Positions 1-9,480 are shown, counted from the stretch's first letter. The stretch: 64,000 nt of DNA from Halanaerobium saccharolyticum (GCF_003053565.1 NZ_QAXS01000009.1:1-64000); one strand, 5' to 3'. The notes: generated from the letters alone by a model not told the origin. Numbers and translations: made by a program.

Positions 1-162
1 AAAGGATAAGGTAGTGACTGAATATTCTGTAGATAGTATATGTTCTCAATAACTTAAATTTGACAATGCTTAAATATTTTTATGCAATGCTAGTGATATC
101 ATATAATATTTATATATTGTAAATTTAATTATAGAGTTGGAATAATCTTTTCGCGAGAACTA

Positions 163-1221
163 ATGGGAGCAATGACTTTTTTAATGGAAGAAAGTGATCC
201 CTTTATTTTAAATCAGGGTAGTACATATTTAAATATTGTGCTGGCCTCAATGCTTTTTGGTCTGCCGATGATGGTAGTTAATGCTATTCTGCAGGGAATT
301 GGAGATATGAAAACTCCTCTTTTTATTATGTTTATCAGTAATGTTGTAAATGTTTTATTTAACTATCTTTTGATCTTTGGTATCGGAATTTTCCCGGCAA
401 TGGGAGTGGCAGGAGCTGCTCTGGGAAGTGGGCTGGGGCGTTTTGTCGGTTTTTTAATTGGAATAGCAATTTTAATCAAAGGTGAAAAAGGGATTAAATT
501 AGATTTAGATGTAATTGAACTTAAAGTAGATTTTGAAATAATTAAAGATATCTTAATTATCGGTATTCCAGCTGCAGTGGAACAGTTTGCCCGTCAGAGC
601 AGCCAGATCATTTACACAGCTATGGTTGCCGGCCTTGGAACAGCTACCATTGCAGCCAATGCAGTAACTATGAATGTTTCTTCACTTTCTTTTATGCCCG
701 GTTTTGGTTTTGGAATGGCCGCAACTACTCTTGTCGGTCAGAGCCTGGGAGCAAAAAAGAAAAAGCTGGCTGAAAATTATTCCAAACAGTCGACTTATTT
801 AACTTTAGTCTTAATGGTGGCTGCTTCGATTTTGATGTACATTTTTGTAGAACCAATTGTAAATTTATATACTGATGACCCGGCAGTTGTCAATATGGCA
901 GTCTCTGCTCTAAAAATATTTATCCTCTTCCAGCCGCTTTTAGGACTCTTTATGGTTCTGGCCGGTGCTTTAAAAGGTGCTGGAGATACAAAGTGGGTTA
1001 TGTATTTTACCATAGCTGGTAACTGGGGTGTCCGCCTGGTTTTAAGTTATATCTTAGGTTTAAGAATGGGAATTGGTTTAAATGGTTTCTGGATTGCAAT
1101 GGGAATTGACATCACCTTTAGATCGATGCTCATAATCTGGCGTTTCTTATCCGGTAAATGGAAGGATTTAGATGTAGTAAATGTCAGAGAAAAAAGGATC
1201 GACCGGATTGTAGAAGAATAA
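163..1221 (+). CDS. MATE family efflux transporter, N-terminally truncated (probable pseudogene)
   Basis: Part of a multidrug and toxin extrusion transporter of the cytoplasmic membrane, which exports cationic drugs in exchange for Na+ or H+. The two lobe-repeat motifs of the family are visible as LQGIGDMKTPLF in the first half and LKGAGDTKWVMYF in the second. At 352 aa it is about 100 residues shorter than usual. By eye its start aligns with residue ~118 of the intact MATE at 17614-19008, so membrane helices 1-3 are missing. The frame stays open upstream to base 97 and looks MATE-like (VGIIFSREL) from about base 136. The ATG at 163 has no ribosome binding site, and bases 1-135 are AT-rich with no gene I recognise. 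I read this as a 5' deletion or rearrangement. Family call is sure; loss of function is inferred. Confidence 0.8.
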   Translation: MGAMTFLMEESDPFILNQGSTYLNIVLASMLFGLPMMVVNAILQGIGDMKTPLFIMFISNVVNVLFNYLLIFGIGIFPAMGVAGAALGSGLGRFVGFLIGIAILIKGEKGIKLDLDVIELKVDFEIIKDILIIGIPAAVEQFARQSSQIIYTAMVAGLGTATIAANAVTMNVSSLSFMPGFGFGMAATTLVGQSLGAKKKKLAENYSKQSTYLTLVLMVAASILMYIFVEPIVNLYTDDPAVVNMAVSALKIFILFQPLLGLFMVLAGALKGAGDTKWVMYFTIAGNWGVRLVLSYILGLRMGIGLNGFWIAMGIDITFRSMLIIWRFLSGKWKDLDVVNVREKRIDRIVEE

Positions 1222-1233
1222 GCTATTAATCGC

Positions 1234-1274
1234 AAAGTCCCCCATCATGATTGATATGATGCGGGACTTTTTCT
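1234..1274 (+). terminator. Rho-independent terminator after the MATE fragment
   Basis: Stem AAAGTCCC / GGGACTTT (1234-1241 with 1263-1270), with an inner CATCAT/ATGATG stem, followed by a T run on the plus strand. It lies between two convergent genes. Confidence 0.8.
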
Positions 1275-2221
1275 TAACTATTATATAATTTTTCGAAGCT
1301 TGTATTTAAAAGCTCAAGTTTTGCCAGCTCATTTACCCACTGCTCAGGGATCTGATCAAAACCATAATAGGCACCTGCAAGCTGTCCGGTTACTGCTGCT
1401 ACTGTATCTGCATCATCTCCCAGGTTTGCTGCCAGCAGTACTGCTTCTTTGAATGAATTACTATTTAAAAAAGCCCAGAGGCTGGCTTCCAGAGTATTGA
1501 TCACAAAACCATCAGATTTAATTTCACTTCTTTCTCTTTTAAAAGCACCATTGACTGCCATAATTACCCGCTCATCTAAATCAAGGTCCACAGCAGTATC
1601 CTTAAGCACTTTCTTTTTAAAAGCATCCATCTCAATCCGAGCATTGATAAACTGCTGCAGCAAACCGCCAAAATAGCGGCAGCTGTCAACTGCCATCTGG
1701 TTATTGTGGGTTGTGAGTGAGCTCTCACCGGAATATTTAACAGCTTTTTGAAAATCATCCCTAAAATAAATAGGAACTGGTGCCAGCCGCATTAGAGAAC
1801 CATTACCTGCTGCCCTATCTTTTTCCGGCGGCAGCTCTCTGTTTTCTTCAAAATACTCAAGAGAACGGGCTGTATTGGCTCCAATATCAAAACAGCGGCC
1901 TGTAGAACTCAAATAACCATTTCGGTACCAGTCTAAATATCTTAGAAGCTGGTCTTTAGGGTCATAACCCTTCTCACTTAAACTTTCAGCAAGACAGAGA
2001 GCCATTGAGCTGTCATCAGTCCAGTATCCTGCCTCTAGACCATGCGGACCTCCGCCCCTCATCTCTGTAACTTCTTTGAATGTATCCCGCTTTTTAAATT
2101 CTACTGCAGCTCCCAGAGCATCTCCAACCAGAAGTCCAATAAAAGCTCCAGCAGCCTTGTCTTTTCTCTTTATTTCAATTTCTCGCATCAATCTTTGATT
2201 ATCAGATGGGGTTTGAGCCAT
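1274..2221 (-). CDS. ADP-ribosylglycohydrolase family protein
   Basis: Member of the DraG/ARH fold, Mg2+-dependent hydrolases that remove ADP-ribose from proteins or small molecules in the cytoplasm. The metal-site motifs are present: GDALGAAVEF near the N-terminus, WTDDSSMAL, GNGSLMRLAPVPI in the middle and LGDDADTVAAVTGQLAG near the C-terminus. Length (315 aa) is normal. I place the start at the ATG at 2221, because GAGAGGGTG lies 5-8 bases upstream; a GTG nine bases earlier is in frame but sits on the ribosome binding site. It follows the PRPP synthetase gene, separated by a strong terminator, so it is probably transcribed on its own. No ADP-ribosyltransferase or nitrogenase gene is nearby, so the substrate is unknown. 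Confidence 0.85.
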   Translation of the reverse strand: MAQTPSDNQRLMREIEIKRKDKAAGAFIGLLVGDALGAAVEFKKRDTFKEVTEMRGGGPHGLEAGYWTDDSSMALCLAESLSEKGYDPKDQLLRYLDWYRNGYLSSTGRCFDIGANTARSLEYFEENRELPPEKDRAAGNGSLMRLAPVPIYFRDDFQKAVKYSGESSLTTHNNQMAVDSCRYFGGLLQQFINARIEMDAFKKKVLKDTAVDLDLDERVIMAVNGAFKRERSEIKSDGFVINTLEASLWAFLNSNSFKEAVLLAANLGDDADTVAAVTGQLAGAYYGFDQIPEQWVNELAKLELLNTSFEKLYNS

Positions 2222-2253
2222 AATCTTCACCCTCTCATAAATTTTATACCCTT

Positions 2254-2288
2254 AAAAAAAGAGAATAATCAGCTGATTATTCTCTTTA
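2254..2288 (-). terminator. Rho-independent terminator of the PRPP synthetase gene
   Basis: Perfect inverted repeat AGAGAATAATCAG / CTGATTATTCTCT (2260-2285) followed on the minus strand by seven T residues. It begins five bases after the stop codon of the gene at 2293. Confidence 0.9.
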
Positions 2289-2292
2289 AAAA

Positions 2293-3444
2293 CTATTTAC
2301 CCAAAATCTTTTTAATTTTATTTGTAGCATCTAAAAGTGGACTGACCGAATCATCATAGTTGACAGTATCAATCAGCAGTGAAATTAATTTAGACATATC
2401 TACCTCTTCAAACCACTCAGCATCTTTAAATTTCTGTGGAATATAGGTCATATTGGTTGAGAATAATTTTGTGATATATCCCTTTTCATAGTACTCATTC
2501 ATCTTTTCAATACCATTGGTAAAGAAAGTAAAAGAAACTGCAACATAGACATTACGGGCATTTTTCTTTTTAAGTTCTCTGGCAATATCAAAAACTGAAC
2601 CACCTGAGGCAATCATATCATCAACAATTAAAATATCTTTACCTGCTACTTCTGCTCCCATATACTCATGCTGAATAATTGGATTTCTGCCGTCTACAAT
2701 TTTTTTGTAGTCTCTGCGTTTATAAAATAGCCCCACATCAAGGCCTAAAACACTGGCATAATAGATTGCTCTATCCATTGCCCCTGTGTCAGGAGAAATA
2801 ACCATCATCGCATCCTTATCAAAGCAGATCTGATCATCAACTCTGTGCATTGCTTTAATGATCTGATAGGTAGAATGTAAACTTTCAAAACCGGTCTGTG
2901 GAATAGCGTTCTGCACTCTTGTCTCGTGAGCATCAAAGGTAAAGATGTTTTCCACACCCATATTCTCCAGTTCCTGCAGGGCCATTGCACAGTCTAAAGA
3001 TTCTCTACTGTTTCTTTTATCCTGACGGCTCTCATATAAAAGCGGCATAATCACATGAATTCTTCTCGCTTTACCCGCAATCGCAGAAATTAAGCGCTTA
3101 ACATCCTGAAAATGATCATCAGGACTCATCCTATTTTCATGTCCGAACATATTATAAGTTACATTATAATTGCCAATATCGGCTAAAATATAAATATCTT
3201 TTCCTCTAATTGACTCTTTAAGCTGACCCTTTGCTTCCCCATTAGCAAAGCGAACTATCTCACTGTCAATAATGTATGAATCTTTAATTTCATCTACATG
3301 ATATTCACTGCAGCTGCTGGCAAATTCTTCTCTTCTGCGCTTAACAATATAGTCATCTACTTTTTTACCAAGCTCTTTACAGCTGTCATGTACAATAATT
3401 CCCAGTTGCCCAAATGGTATCTTAGTGATCTTTTGTTCTTCCAC
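2293..3444 (-). CDS. prs: Ribose-phosphate pyrophosphokinase, long divergent form
   Basis: Makes PRPP from ribose 5-phosphate and ATP, feeding purine, pyrimidine, histidine and tryptophan synthesis. Class I landmarks are present: NGEAKGQLKESIRGKD, RQDKRNSRESL (nucleotide binding), TFDAHE, VISPDTGAMDRA, a KRRDYKK flexible-loop segment, and the PRPP loop DILIVDDMIASGGS. It is 383 aa against ~315 for the usual enzyme, with extra sequence at the N-terminus (before VRFANGE), after the first domain, and at the C-terminus. The start is a GTG with GAGGTG upstream. It is a single-gene unit. The divergence suggests a second PRPP synthetase rather than the canonical one, which is usually linked to glmU; that is an inference. 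Confidence 0.85.
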   Translation of the reverse strand: MEEQKITKIPFGQLGIIVHDSCKELGKKVDDYIVKRRREEFASSCSEYHVDEIKDSYIIDSEIVRFANGEAKGQLKESIRGKDIYILADIGNYNVTYNMFGHENRMSPDDHFQDVKRLISAIAGKARRIHVIMPLLYESRQDKRNSRESLDCAMALQELENMGVENIFTFDAHETRVQNAIPQTGFESLHSTYQIIKAMHRVDDQICFDKDAMMVISPDTGAMDRAIYYASVLGLDVGLFYKRRDYKKIVDGRNPIIQHEYMGAEVAGKDILIVDDMIASGGSVFDIARELKKKNARNVYVAVSFTFFTNGIEKMNEYYEKGYITKLFSTNMTYIPQKFKDAEWFEEVDMSKLISLLIDTVNYDDSVSPLLDATNKIKKILGK

Positions 3445-3602
3445 TTTTGTTTTAGCACCTCATTTATATATTATTTTCTTATCTCCTAATATTATTTCAA
3501 GATTTAAGATAAATATCCTCTTTTACGACAGTAATTAATGAAAGTTTATATATTATCTATATTCACACATTGATATATTCTGCCAATTAATAAAATAACT
3601 GC

Positions 3603-4952
3603 TTAAATTAAATAAACCAAAAAACTTCTGGCCAGTCCCAGAAAAACGAAAAATCCGAAGACATCAGTTACTGTAGTTAAAAATATAGCTGAAGCCAGTG
3701 CAGGATCAATCCCCAGTGACTGCAGTGAAAGTGGAATTAAAAATCCAAACATACCAGCTATTAAGAGGTTTAAAATCATTGCCAGAAAGATAATAAGTCC
3801 TAGATAATAATTACCGTACATTAAATAGAGAATAAAACCGGTAACCAGTCCGGTGGCTGCACCATTAATTATTCCAACAGCTGCTTCCTTAAACAAAAGT
3901 TTCCAGTTATCTTTAAAATCAATTTCTCCCAGGGCGATTCCTCTAATAACTATAGAAAGAGTCTGAGTACCTGCATTTCCACCCATTCCAGCTACTATCG
4001 GCATTGCCGCAGCTAGAGCAGCAACCTGAGCAATCACATCTTCAAACATGGCAACCGTAAAAGTGGCCAGAAAAGCTGTCGCCAGATTTATAAACATCCA
4101 GGGCATCCTGCTTTTAATCGACTGCAGTAAGCTTGTATCTGAACTTTCTTCTTCATCCACCCCGTGCATCTTATATAAATCCTCGGTGTTTTCTGCTTCA
4201 ATAACGTCAATAATATCATCAACTGTAATAATCCCAATTAAAATTCCACTTTTATTAATTACTGGAATTACTGTCAGGTCATACTTAGCAACCTGCTGGG
4301 CAACAATTTCCTGGTCTACATCAGCGGTTACTTTAATAATGTTGTCATCCATTAACTCTTCTAACTTTTTATCATCATCTGAACTCAAAATATCCCTCAA
4401 GTCAACACTGCCCACCAGTTTTTTGCTTTCATCAGAAACAAAAATTGTATCAATGATTTCTGTATCAGGAGCGATATTCTTTAATTTCTGCAGGGCCTCT
4501 GTAGTTTTTAAATTTTTATTTAATAAAAGATATTCGGTGGTCATAATACCACCGGCAGATTCTCTGTCATATCCCAGCAGATTTTTTACTACCAGTGCAT
4601 CATCCTGCTTCATATGACGCAGCAGTTCTTTTCTTTTTTGAATTGGCAGTAAACCCAGGATATCAGTAATATCATCAGCTGCCATATGAGAGAAAATCTC
4701 AATTATTTCTTCGGAACTTTTGCACTTTAAAATGTCAATCTGCAGCTCTTTTTCTGATTCTTCAAAGATGTCTGCCAGGTCTTCAGTTTCCAGCAATTTG
4801 GTAAAGTTATTTATTTCTGAAGCATCAAGTTCAGAAAGAGCTTCTGCAATATCAACTGGATGATTATCTTCTATCCATTCTTCTTTAATGTTTTTTTCTT
4901 CAGTTAAATATTTATTAATATCATTTTTAATGTTATCAATTTTTTCTTCCAT
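3603..4952 (-). CDS. mgtE: Magnesium transporter MgtE
   Basis: Mg2+ channel of the cytoplasmic membrane, gated by intracellular Mg2+. Three parts are visible in order: the cytosolic superhelical N domain (about residues 20-130, with the HMAADDITDILGLLP segment), two CBS domains (about 135-255, ending VDDIIDVIEAE), and five membrane helices (about 285-449) carrying the conserved VAGMGGNAGTQTLS segment. Length (449 aa) is normal. The start ATG has GGGGTGATT just upstream. Only 88 bases separate it from the next upstream gene, with no room for an M-box riboswitch, so control probably rests on the protein's own Mg2+ sensing. It appears to be transcribed alone. Confidence 0.95.
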   Translation of the reverse strand: MEEKIDNIKNDINKYLTEEKNIKEEWIEDNHPVDIAEALSELDASEINNFTKLLETEDLADIFEESEKELQIDILKCKSSEEIIEIFSHMAADDITDILGLLPIQKRKELLRHMKQDDALVVKNLLGYDRESAGGIMTTEYLLLNKNLKTTEALQKLKNIAPDTEIIDTIFVSDESKKLVGSVDLRDILSSDDDKKLEELMDDNIIKVTADVDQEIVAQQVAKYDLTVIPVINKSGILIGIITVDDIIDVIEAENTEDLYKMHGVDEEESSDTSLLQSIKSRMPWMFINLATAFLATFTVAMFEDVIAQVAALAAAMPIVAGMGGNAGTQTLSIVIRGIALGEIDFKDNWKLLFKEAAVGIINGAATGLVTGFILYLMYGNYYLGLIIFLAMILNLLIAGMFGFLIPLSLQSLGIDPALASAIFLTTVTDVFGFFVFLGLARSFLVYLI

Positions 4953-5040
4953 CTAATCACCCCACTAATAAAATTAAGCTTAAATTCTACTCCTCATTAT
5001 AACAATAAATAGAGTCAGTTAAAAGTGATTGAAAATAAAA

Positions 5041-7680
5041 TTAATTGTTCAGGTGAGCAATTAATTGCTGAGCACTGCTCAATTCAAAACGGCCCGAATC
5101 GAGCTTCCAGTACTGAGCAGAATCTGTTAGCCTGCTGATGAATGAAATTAAATGTGGATGACAGCTTAAAATAAATATCTGATGGCTCCCGGCAAGTTCA
5201 GCAAGCAGCTCGGCTGTGTTATAAAGGTGGCTTCGATCAAAATTAACCAGCGAATCATCCAGAACAAGCGGCAGTGGAGGATTAATCTCTTTTATTCTGC
5301 TTAATCTAACTGCCAGAAACAGCTGTTCTAAGCTCCCCTGACTCAGCTCCTTAGTCTGTTTTTCTTCTTTATTTTTTGCTGTAATTATTCTAAAATCTCT
5401 CTGTTCAAGATCAGAAGCTGTTTTGAGCTGGCTGTAATGACCGCTGCTGATTCTCTTCATGATTTTGGAAGCCGGTTTTAGTAATTCCTCTTCTGCTTTT
5501 TCAATCATCTTTGCGCGCAGTTTTTTTAAAATAAAACTAACACTTTGATTCAGAGCGTAGTCCTGAGCCTTTTTTTCCAGTTTTGTCTGTGCCAGATCAA
5601 TTTTCTGCTGAGCTTTTTCGATTCTAGTAGAAGTAGATAATTCATTAATTCTATTTTTTAAAGTTGTGATATTTTCTTCCAGCTTTCCCTTTTCAGCTTT
5701 TAAATTACTCAACTCTAGAGAAAGCGACTCTTTTTCTGCTTCTACTGCTGCAGCTGTGGGAAATTGCTGATAAAAATTAATAAATATCTGATAATAACTC
5801 TGTTCTTGATTAATTTCAGTGAGTGCATTTTTTATTTTCTCAGAAGCTTTAAGAGTGTGTTTAAGTTGATTTTTTTTAGTAAGATATTGATCAGTCAGTG
5901 CCTTTAAATCTTTAATTAATTCAAAATCTCCAAAGAGATCCTGCTGATTTTTGATTAAATCAACTTCTGCGGCAGCACTAAACTCCAAATCACAGTTTTG
6001 TGCTGTATTTTTAATTATTGTTTTTAATTCCTGCAGAGTTTTAAGCAGCTCTGCTTTATTTGAGAAGTGAACTTTTTCCTCATTTTTAAGTTCCTGATAC
6101 CTTCTCTGCTTATCTCTAATTTCTCTGTAGTAGGAAGCCAAAAATGACCGATATTCATCTTCCTTTATTCCTAATATTTGAGCATAACTGCCCAATTCTT
6201 TTTCAAGCTCCTCTAAAAGCTCTGTTTTTTTAGCTAAATTCTGCTCCAGTTGAGCAAGTTCACGCTGCTTAAGCTCTTTTTCTTTTTTTAATTTATCAGC
6301 TTTTTCTTTTTCTAACTGGGATGTCTTATAACTGGAGCTGTAGTAGAAAAATGCAGCCAGAGCTATAATCAGCGATAAATATCGCAGCTGATTGAGATTA
6401 ATTAAAAATGAAGAGCCTAAAGTTAAAATTGAAACAGCTAAAATTAAATAGCTCTGTTTCAAAACAGTTCCAGGTTTTCTAAATTCAACTGCTTCCAGCT
6501 CCTGGCTGAGATCCCGCTCATCATTTTTAAGCCTCTTTATTTGTGATTCGATTTTTTCAAGATCTGAATTTAAATTTTCATAATCTTTGAGTTTAAGATT
6601 TAATTTCTGCTCTTTTATCAGGTCAAGTTCAATATTATTGAGCTGCTGCAGACCTCCCTCCCAGCTGGAATTTAAACTTTCCAGTTCCAAAAGCAGCTGC
6701 TGTCTTACACCAGCTAATTTTTCTTTTTGTAATTGATAATTTTTAATTCTCTCTTTTAATGCTTCTTCTTTCTGCTTAAATTTGTTAATTAATTTATTTT
6801 GTTCAAAAAAACTTATCAGTTCATTTAATTTTTTCTGCTGATTAAGATTTTCCGTCTTAGTTTCTGCTTGATCTGGCTCCACAGATCTGCTGGAAGAAAT
6901 ACCAGAGACGGCTCTTTTCAACTTCTGCTCAACCGCTTCTATTTCCTGAAGTTCAGAATAGTTATTTTTTAAGAGGTCAATTAAGATGTATTCATTTTCA
7001 ACAGACTCAATTTTTTCGTTAAGCTTCTGCAGGCTGCTCTGTTTTTTTAATAACTCTTCTCTCTTATTAGAAAACTCTTTAACCTCTAAAAGTGCCTCGT
7101 CCCGGTCATCTTCAGCCTCTCTTATCTGATTATAGTAAGGTTTAAAATCTGCCACAGAGGGGTCACCGCGCTTACCACCCGTATCTACAGCTCTATTATA
7201 ATATTTATCTGCAAGTTCCGGCACTCTGACCAGCTCTGAAAAACCAGCCCCAAGCAGTATTGAATAAAGCCGTTTTTCTTTCTTTTTACCGCCGGCAATT
7301 TTAGATAAATGCTGCAGTTCATCCAGACTGATACTAAATAAGTGCTGATAAGTTAACTGGTCCAGCTGATTAAAAAGTTCAACTGCAGAATGTTCTCTCT
7401 GTTTTTCATCTAAGACCCGGGGCTTAGAAAAACCTTCCAAAGAAAGATTATAACTGGTATTTTCTTTTTCCAGCTCAGCTTCTATATAATAATTGCTGGC
7501 AGCAGGTGGAATAGAGTTATCCTGCGGCAGGCCGTAGGGTAAGTAGCGGAGAAGCTTTAAAAAACTGCTTTTGCCGGCTCTATTTTTACCGCCAATAACC
7601 ACCAGCTTATTTGAAATATCATCTAAATTCTGATTGTTGAAAATTCCAAAATCACGAATGTATATTTTCTTATAATGCAT
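5041..7680 (-). CDS. SbcC/Rad50-like ATPase with membrane hairpin (YhaN type)
   Basis: SMC-like DNA repair ATPase, predicted partner of the nuclease encoded just upstream. Walker A is GGKNRAGKSS near residue 30. A signature-like ELSQGSLEQLFLAVRL and Walker B PLPLVLDDSLVNFD lie near the C-terminus. Between them are long coiled coils rich in E, K, L and Q. The coil is broken at about residues 405-455 by two hydrophobic segments (SYLILAVSILTLGSSFLI and LSLIIALAAFFYY), as in Bacillus YhaN, so the protein is probably tethered to the membrane. No CxxC zinc hook of Rad50 is present. The start abuts the stop of the nuclease gene (7680/7681), indicating translational coupling. A second soluble paralogue is at 44000-46429. 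Confidence 0.85.
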   Translation of the reverse strand: MHYKKIYIRDFGIFNNQNLDDISNKLVVIGGKNRAGKSSFLKLLRYLPYGLPQDNSIPPAASNYYIEAELEKENTSYNLSLEGFSKPRVLDEKQREHSAVELFNQLDQLTYQHLFSISLDELQHLSKIAGGKKKEKRLYSILLGAGFSELVRVPELADKYYNRAVDTGGKRGDPSVADFKPYYNQIREAEDDRDEALLEVKEFSNKREELLKKQSSLQKLNEKIESVENEYILIDLLKNNYSELQEIEAVEQKLKRAVSGISSSRSVEPDQAETKTENLNQQKKLNELISFFEQNKLINKFKQKEEALKERIKNYQLQKEKLAGVRQQLLLELESLNSSWEGGLQQLNNIELDLIKEQKLNLKLKDYENLNSDLEKIESQIKRLKNDERDLSQELEAVEFRKPGTVLKQSYLILAVSILTLGSSFLINLNQLRYLSLIIALAAFFYYSSSYKTSQLEKEKADKLKKEKELKQRELAQLEQNLAKKTELLEELEKELGSYAQILGIKEDEYRSFLASYYREIRDKQRRYQELKNEEKVHFSNKAELLKTLQELKTIIKNTAQNCDLEFSAAAEVDLIKNQQDLFGDFELIKDLKALTDQYLTKKNQLKHTLKASEKIKNALTEINQEQSYYQIFINFYQQFPTAAAVEAEKESLSLELSNLKAEKGKLEENITTLKNRINELSTSTRIEKAQQKIDLAQTKLEKKAQDYALNQSVSFILKKLRAKMIEKAEEELLKPASKIMKRISSGHYSQLKTASDLEQRDFRIITAKNKEEKQTKELSQGSLEQLFLAVRLSRIKEINPPLPLVLDDSLVNFDRSHLYNTAELLAELAGSHQIFILSCHPHLISFISRLTDSAQYWKLDSGRFELSSAQQLIAHLNN

Positions 7681-8997
7681 TTAATCTCCATCCTCAATTA
7701 ATTCAGAAATTATAATTCTTTTTGCTTCTGCCATAATTTCCTGCTGCAGCTTTTGATCAGGATAAAATTTGTGGTTCTCTCTATCCTCTGGATCCTGAGT
7801 TCCCTGCCAGATCTCTCCCCATTCTGCCAGCAGCTCCTGATTTAATTCTTCCTCAGCTAAAATATCACTAATTAAAGCTTCTAGATTCTTATATAGTGGG
7901 TTGCTATTTCTCAATTCAGCCAGTTCTGGTAGGGATTTTGCTGTTCTAAAAATAATTGAATGCAGCCAGCAGCCTGGACTTTGATTAAAATTAGATCGGC
8001 GAAATTCTGCCAGCAGAGTCTCTTCCAGTTCTTCGCTGTTGTTTTCAACATGCCGGTGCAGTTCAGTTCTACCTTTGAGCAGCAGGCGAATTATTACCGC
8101 TTCAGCCGCAAACTCCTGTTTTTTATTCTGTCTGTTTATTTTATCTCTCAGCTCTTCAATTCTCTGCTGAAGCAAACTCTGCAGTTGACTAATATTATTT
8201 AAATCTTCTGCTGTCAAATCAATTTCTAACTGCCGGTAGATAACTGGAGCCAGCGGAATAAATTCTTCAATGCTCTTTAAATTGCTGTCAACCTCAACCA
8301 GAATTGCTCCTTTCTGCCCCTCTTCACTAATGTTATGGGCCTGCAGGGTTCCAGAAAAATAAACAGCTGGCTTTTTATTGAGCTGTTCAAACTGATGGAT
8401 ATGCCCGAGTGCCCAGTAATCAATTTCTTTTTTGCTCAGGAGCTCTCCTTTGTTAACCGGAACATAGCGGCTATTATCTTTAGTCAGAGCTGTGTGGAGC
8501 AGACCAATATTAAAAACAGAATTATCAGCTGCAGTGTAATAATTATACATGGTTCGTGATTCAAATTTCTGTCTGTAGGACTGCCCGATAATTCTGGCTG
8601 CAAGCCTGCCTGCTTTCTGATACTCAAAAGTTTCGACCTCTTCACTGGAAAAGTAATGGACATTTGCCGGGAGTTCAAAAATCTCATTTTCAACTCCCGC
8701 GGGATCATGGTTGCCGGAGATCAAAAATAGATCAATATCTTTTTCCTGCAGCTCTTCTGCCTTTTCTAAAAAAAAGCGGCTGGCCTTAACTGATCTTGCT
8801 TCCCGATCATAAAGGTCACCGGCAATTAAGATAAAATCAACTTCTCTGCTGACAGCAAGTTTAACTAAGTTTTCAAAGGCTCTTTTACCTGCAGTTCTAA
8901 ACAAATTTTCATTTTCCGAATGATTTAGACCATTAACACTTAATTCTCTGCCGAGGTGAATATCTGCTGTATGAATAAATTTAATTGGCTTCGACAT
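7681..8997 (-). CDS. SbcD/Mre11-like DNA repair exonuclease (YhaO type)
   Basis: Metallophosphoesterase nuclease, expected to act on DNA ends with the ATPase encoded directly downstream. The Mn2+-site motifs are in order: HTADIHLG (about residues 9-16), LIAGDLYDRE (about 57-66), LISGNHDPAG (about 92-101), LLHTAL, and YWALGHIHQF. The C-terminal half is a helical capping/ATPase-binding region without strong motifs. 438 aa is normal. The start ATG has GGAGG eight bases upstream. It sits in an operon: membrane protein (9013-9480), this gene 15 bases later, then the ATPase with no gap. Confidence 0.88.
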   Translation of the reverse strand: MSKPIKFIHTADIHLGRELSVNGLNHSENENLFRTAGKRAFENLVKLAVSREVDFILIAGDLYDREARSVKASRFFLEKAEELQEKDIDLFLISGNHDPAGVENEIFELPANVHYFSSEEVETFEYQKAGRLAARIIGQSYRQKFESRTMYNYYTAADNSVFNIGLLHTALTKDNSRYVPVNKGELLSKKEIDYWALGHIHQFEQLNKKPAVYFSGTLQAHNISEEGQKGAILVEVDSNLKSIEEFIPLAPVIYRQLEIDLTAEDLNNISQLQSLLQQRIEELRDKINRQNKKQEFAAEAVIIRLLLKGRTELHRHVENNSEELEETLLAEFRRSNFNQSPGCWLHSIIFRTAKSLPELAELRNSNPLYKNLEALISDILAEEELNQELLAEWGEIWQGTQDPEDRENHKFYPDQKLQQEIMAEAKRIIISELIEDGD

Positions 8998-9012
8998 TAA
9001 TTTCCTCCAGTC

Positions 9013-9480
9013 TTAGCTGTAATCTCTCTCAGTTCTATTTTCCCACTTTACAAAAAACCAGCTGAAAACAAAAATTTGGACAGTAACTTCCGGGATTCCT
9101 ATCAGATGCTCAGCCAGAGACATCTTAGTATAGATAATTCCTTCAATTGAGCCAGGAATTGGTGCTACAGATCCAATCAGCGAAAATCCCCAGATCAAAA
9201 AAAACATTTTTACCCAGGCATAATCACTTTTAATCAGAGTATTATAGAAAGGATATAAAATAAAGGCGAAAAAAGCTCCCCTAAAAATTTGAAAAACTGG
9301 AGCCATCCTGACAATAGTGGAATCCAGTGAACGAAAATTAGCAAATGCATCCATGGTGACAAAGGCACTGGCATAGTTCTGCAGGTTCATAAAAACTACA
9401 CCGATAAAAATATAAGTTATAACATGGACCAGGATAAAACGAATTGTAAAATAGACAAATCTTTTAGACGGTTTTAGCAT
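9013..9480 (-). CDS. Hypothetical four-helix membrane protein
   Basis: 155-aa protein I cannot assign to a family. Four hydrophobic segments are visible: FTIRFILVHVITYIFIGVVF, FQIFRGAFFAFILYPF, MFFLIWGFSLIGSVAPIPG and TVQIFVFSWFFVKW. The ends are charged and there is no cleavable signal peptide. The ribosome binding site AAAGGGG precedes the ATG. It is first in an operon with the SbcD- and SbcC-like genes (15-base gap). As the ATPase in that operon also carries a membrane hairpin, a membrane-linked role with the complex is possible, but this is only positional inference. Confidence 0.65.
   Translation of the reverse strand: MLKPSKRFVYFTIRFILVHVITYIFIGVVFMNLQNYASAFVTMDAFANFRSLDSTIVRMAPVFQIFRGAFFAFILYPFYNTLIKSDYAWVKMFFLIWGFSLIGSVAPIPGSIEGIIYTKMSLAEHLIGIPEVTVQIFVFSWFFVKWENRTERDYS

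Noticed and set aside
1-135. Insertion sequence end upstream of the truncated MATE gene
   Set aside because: I see no terminal inverted repeat, target duplication or transposase fragment, only AT-rich DNA with one possible TTGACA.
4953-5040. M-box riboswitch upstream of mgtE
   Set aside because: Only 88 bases lie between mgtE and the next gene, too short for an M-box, and no conserved elements are seen.
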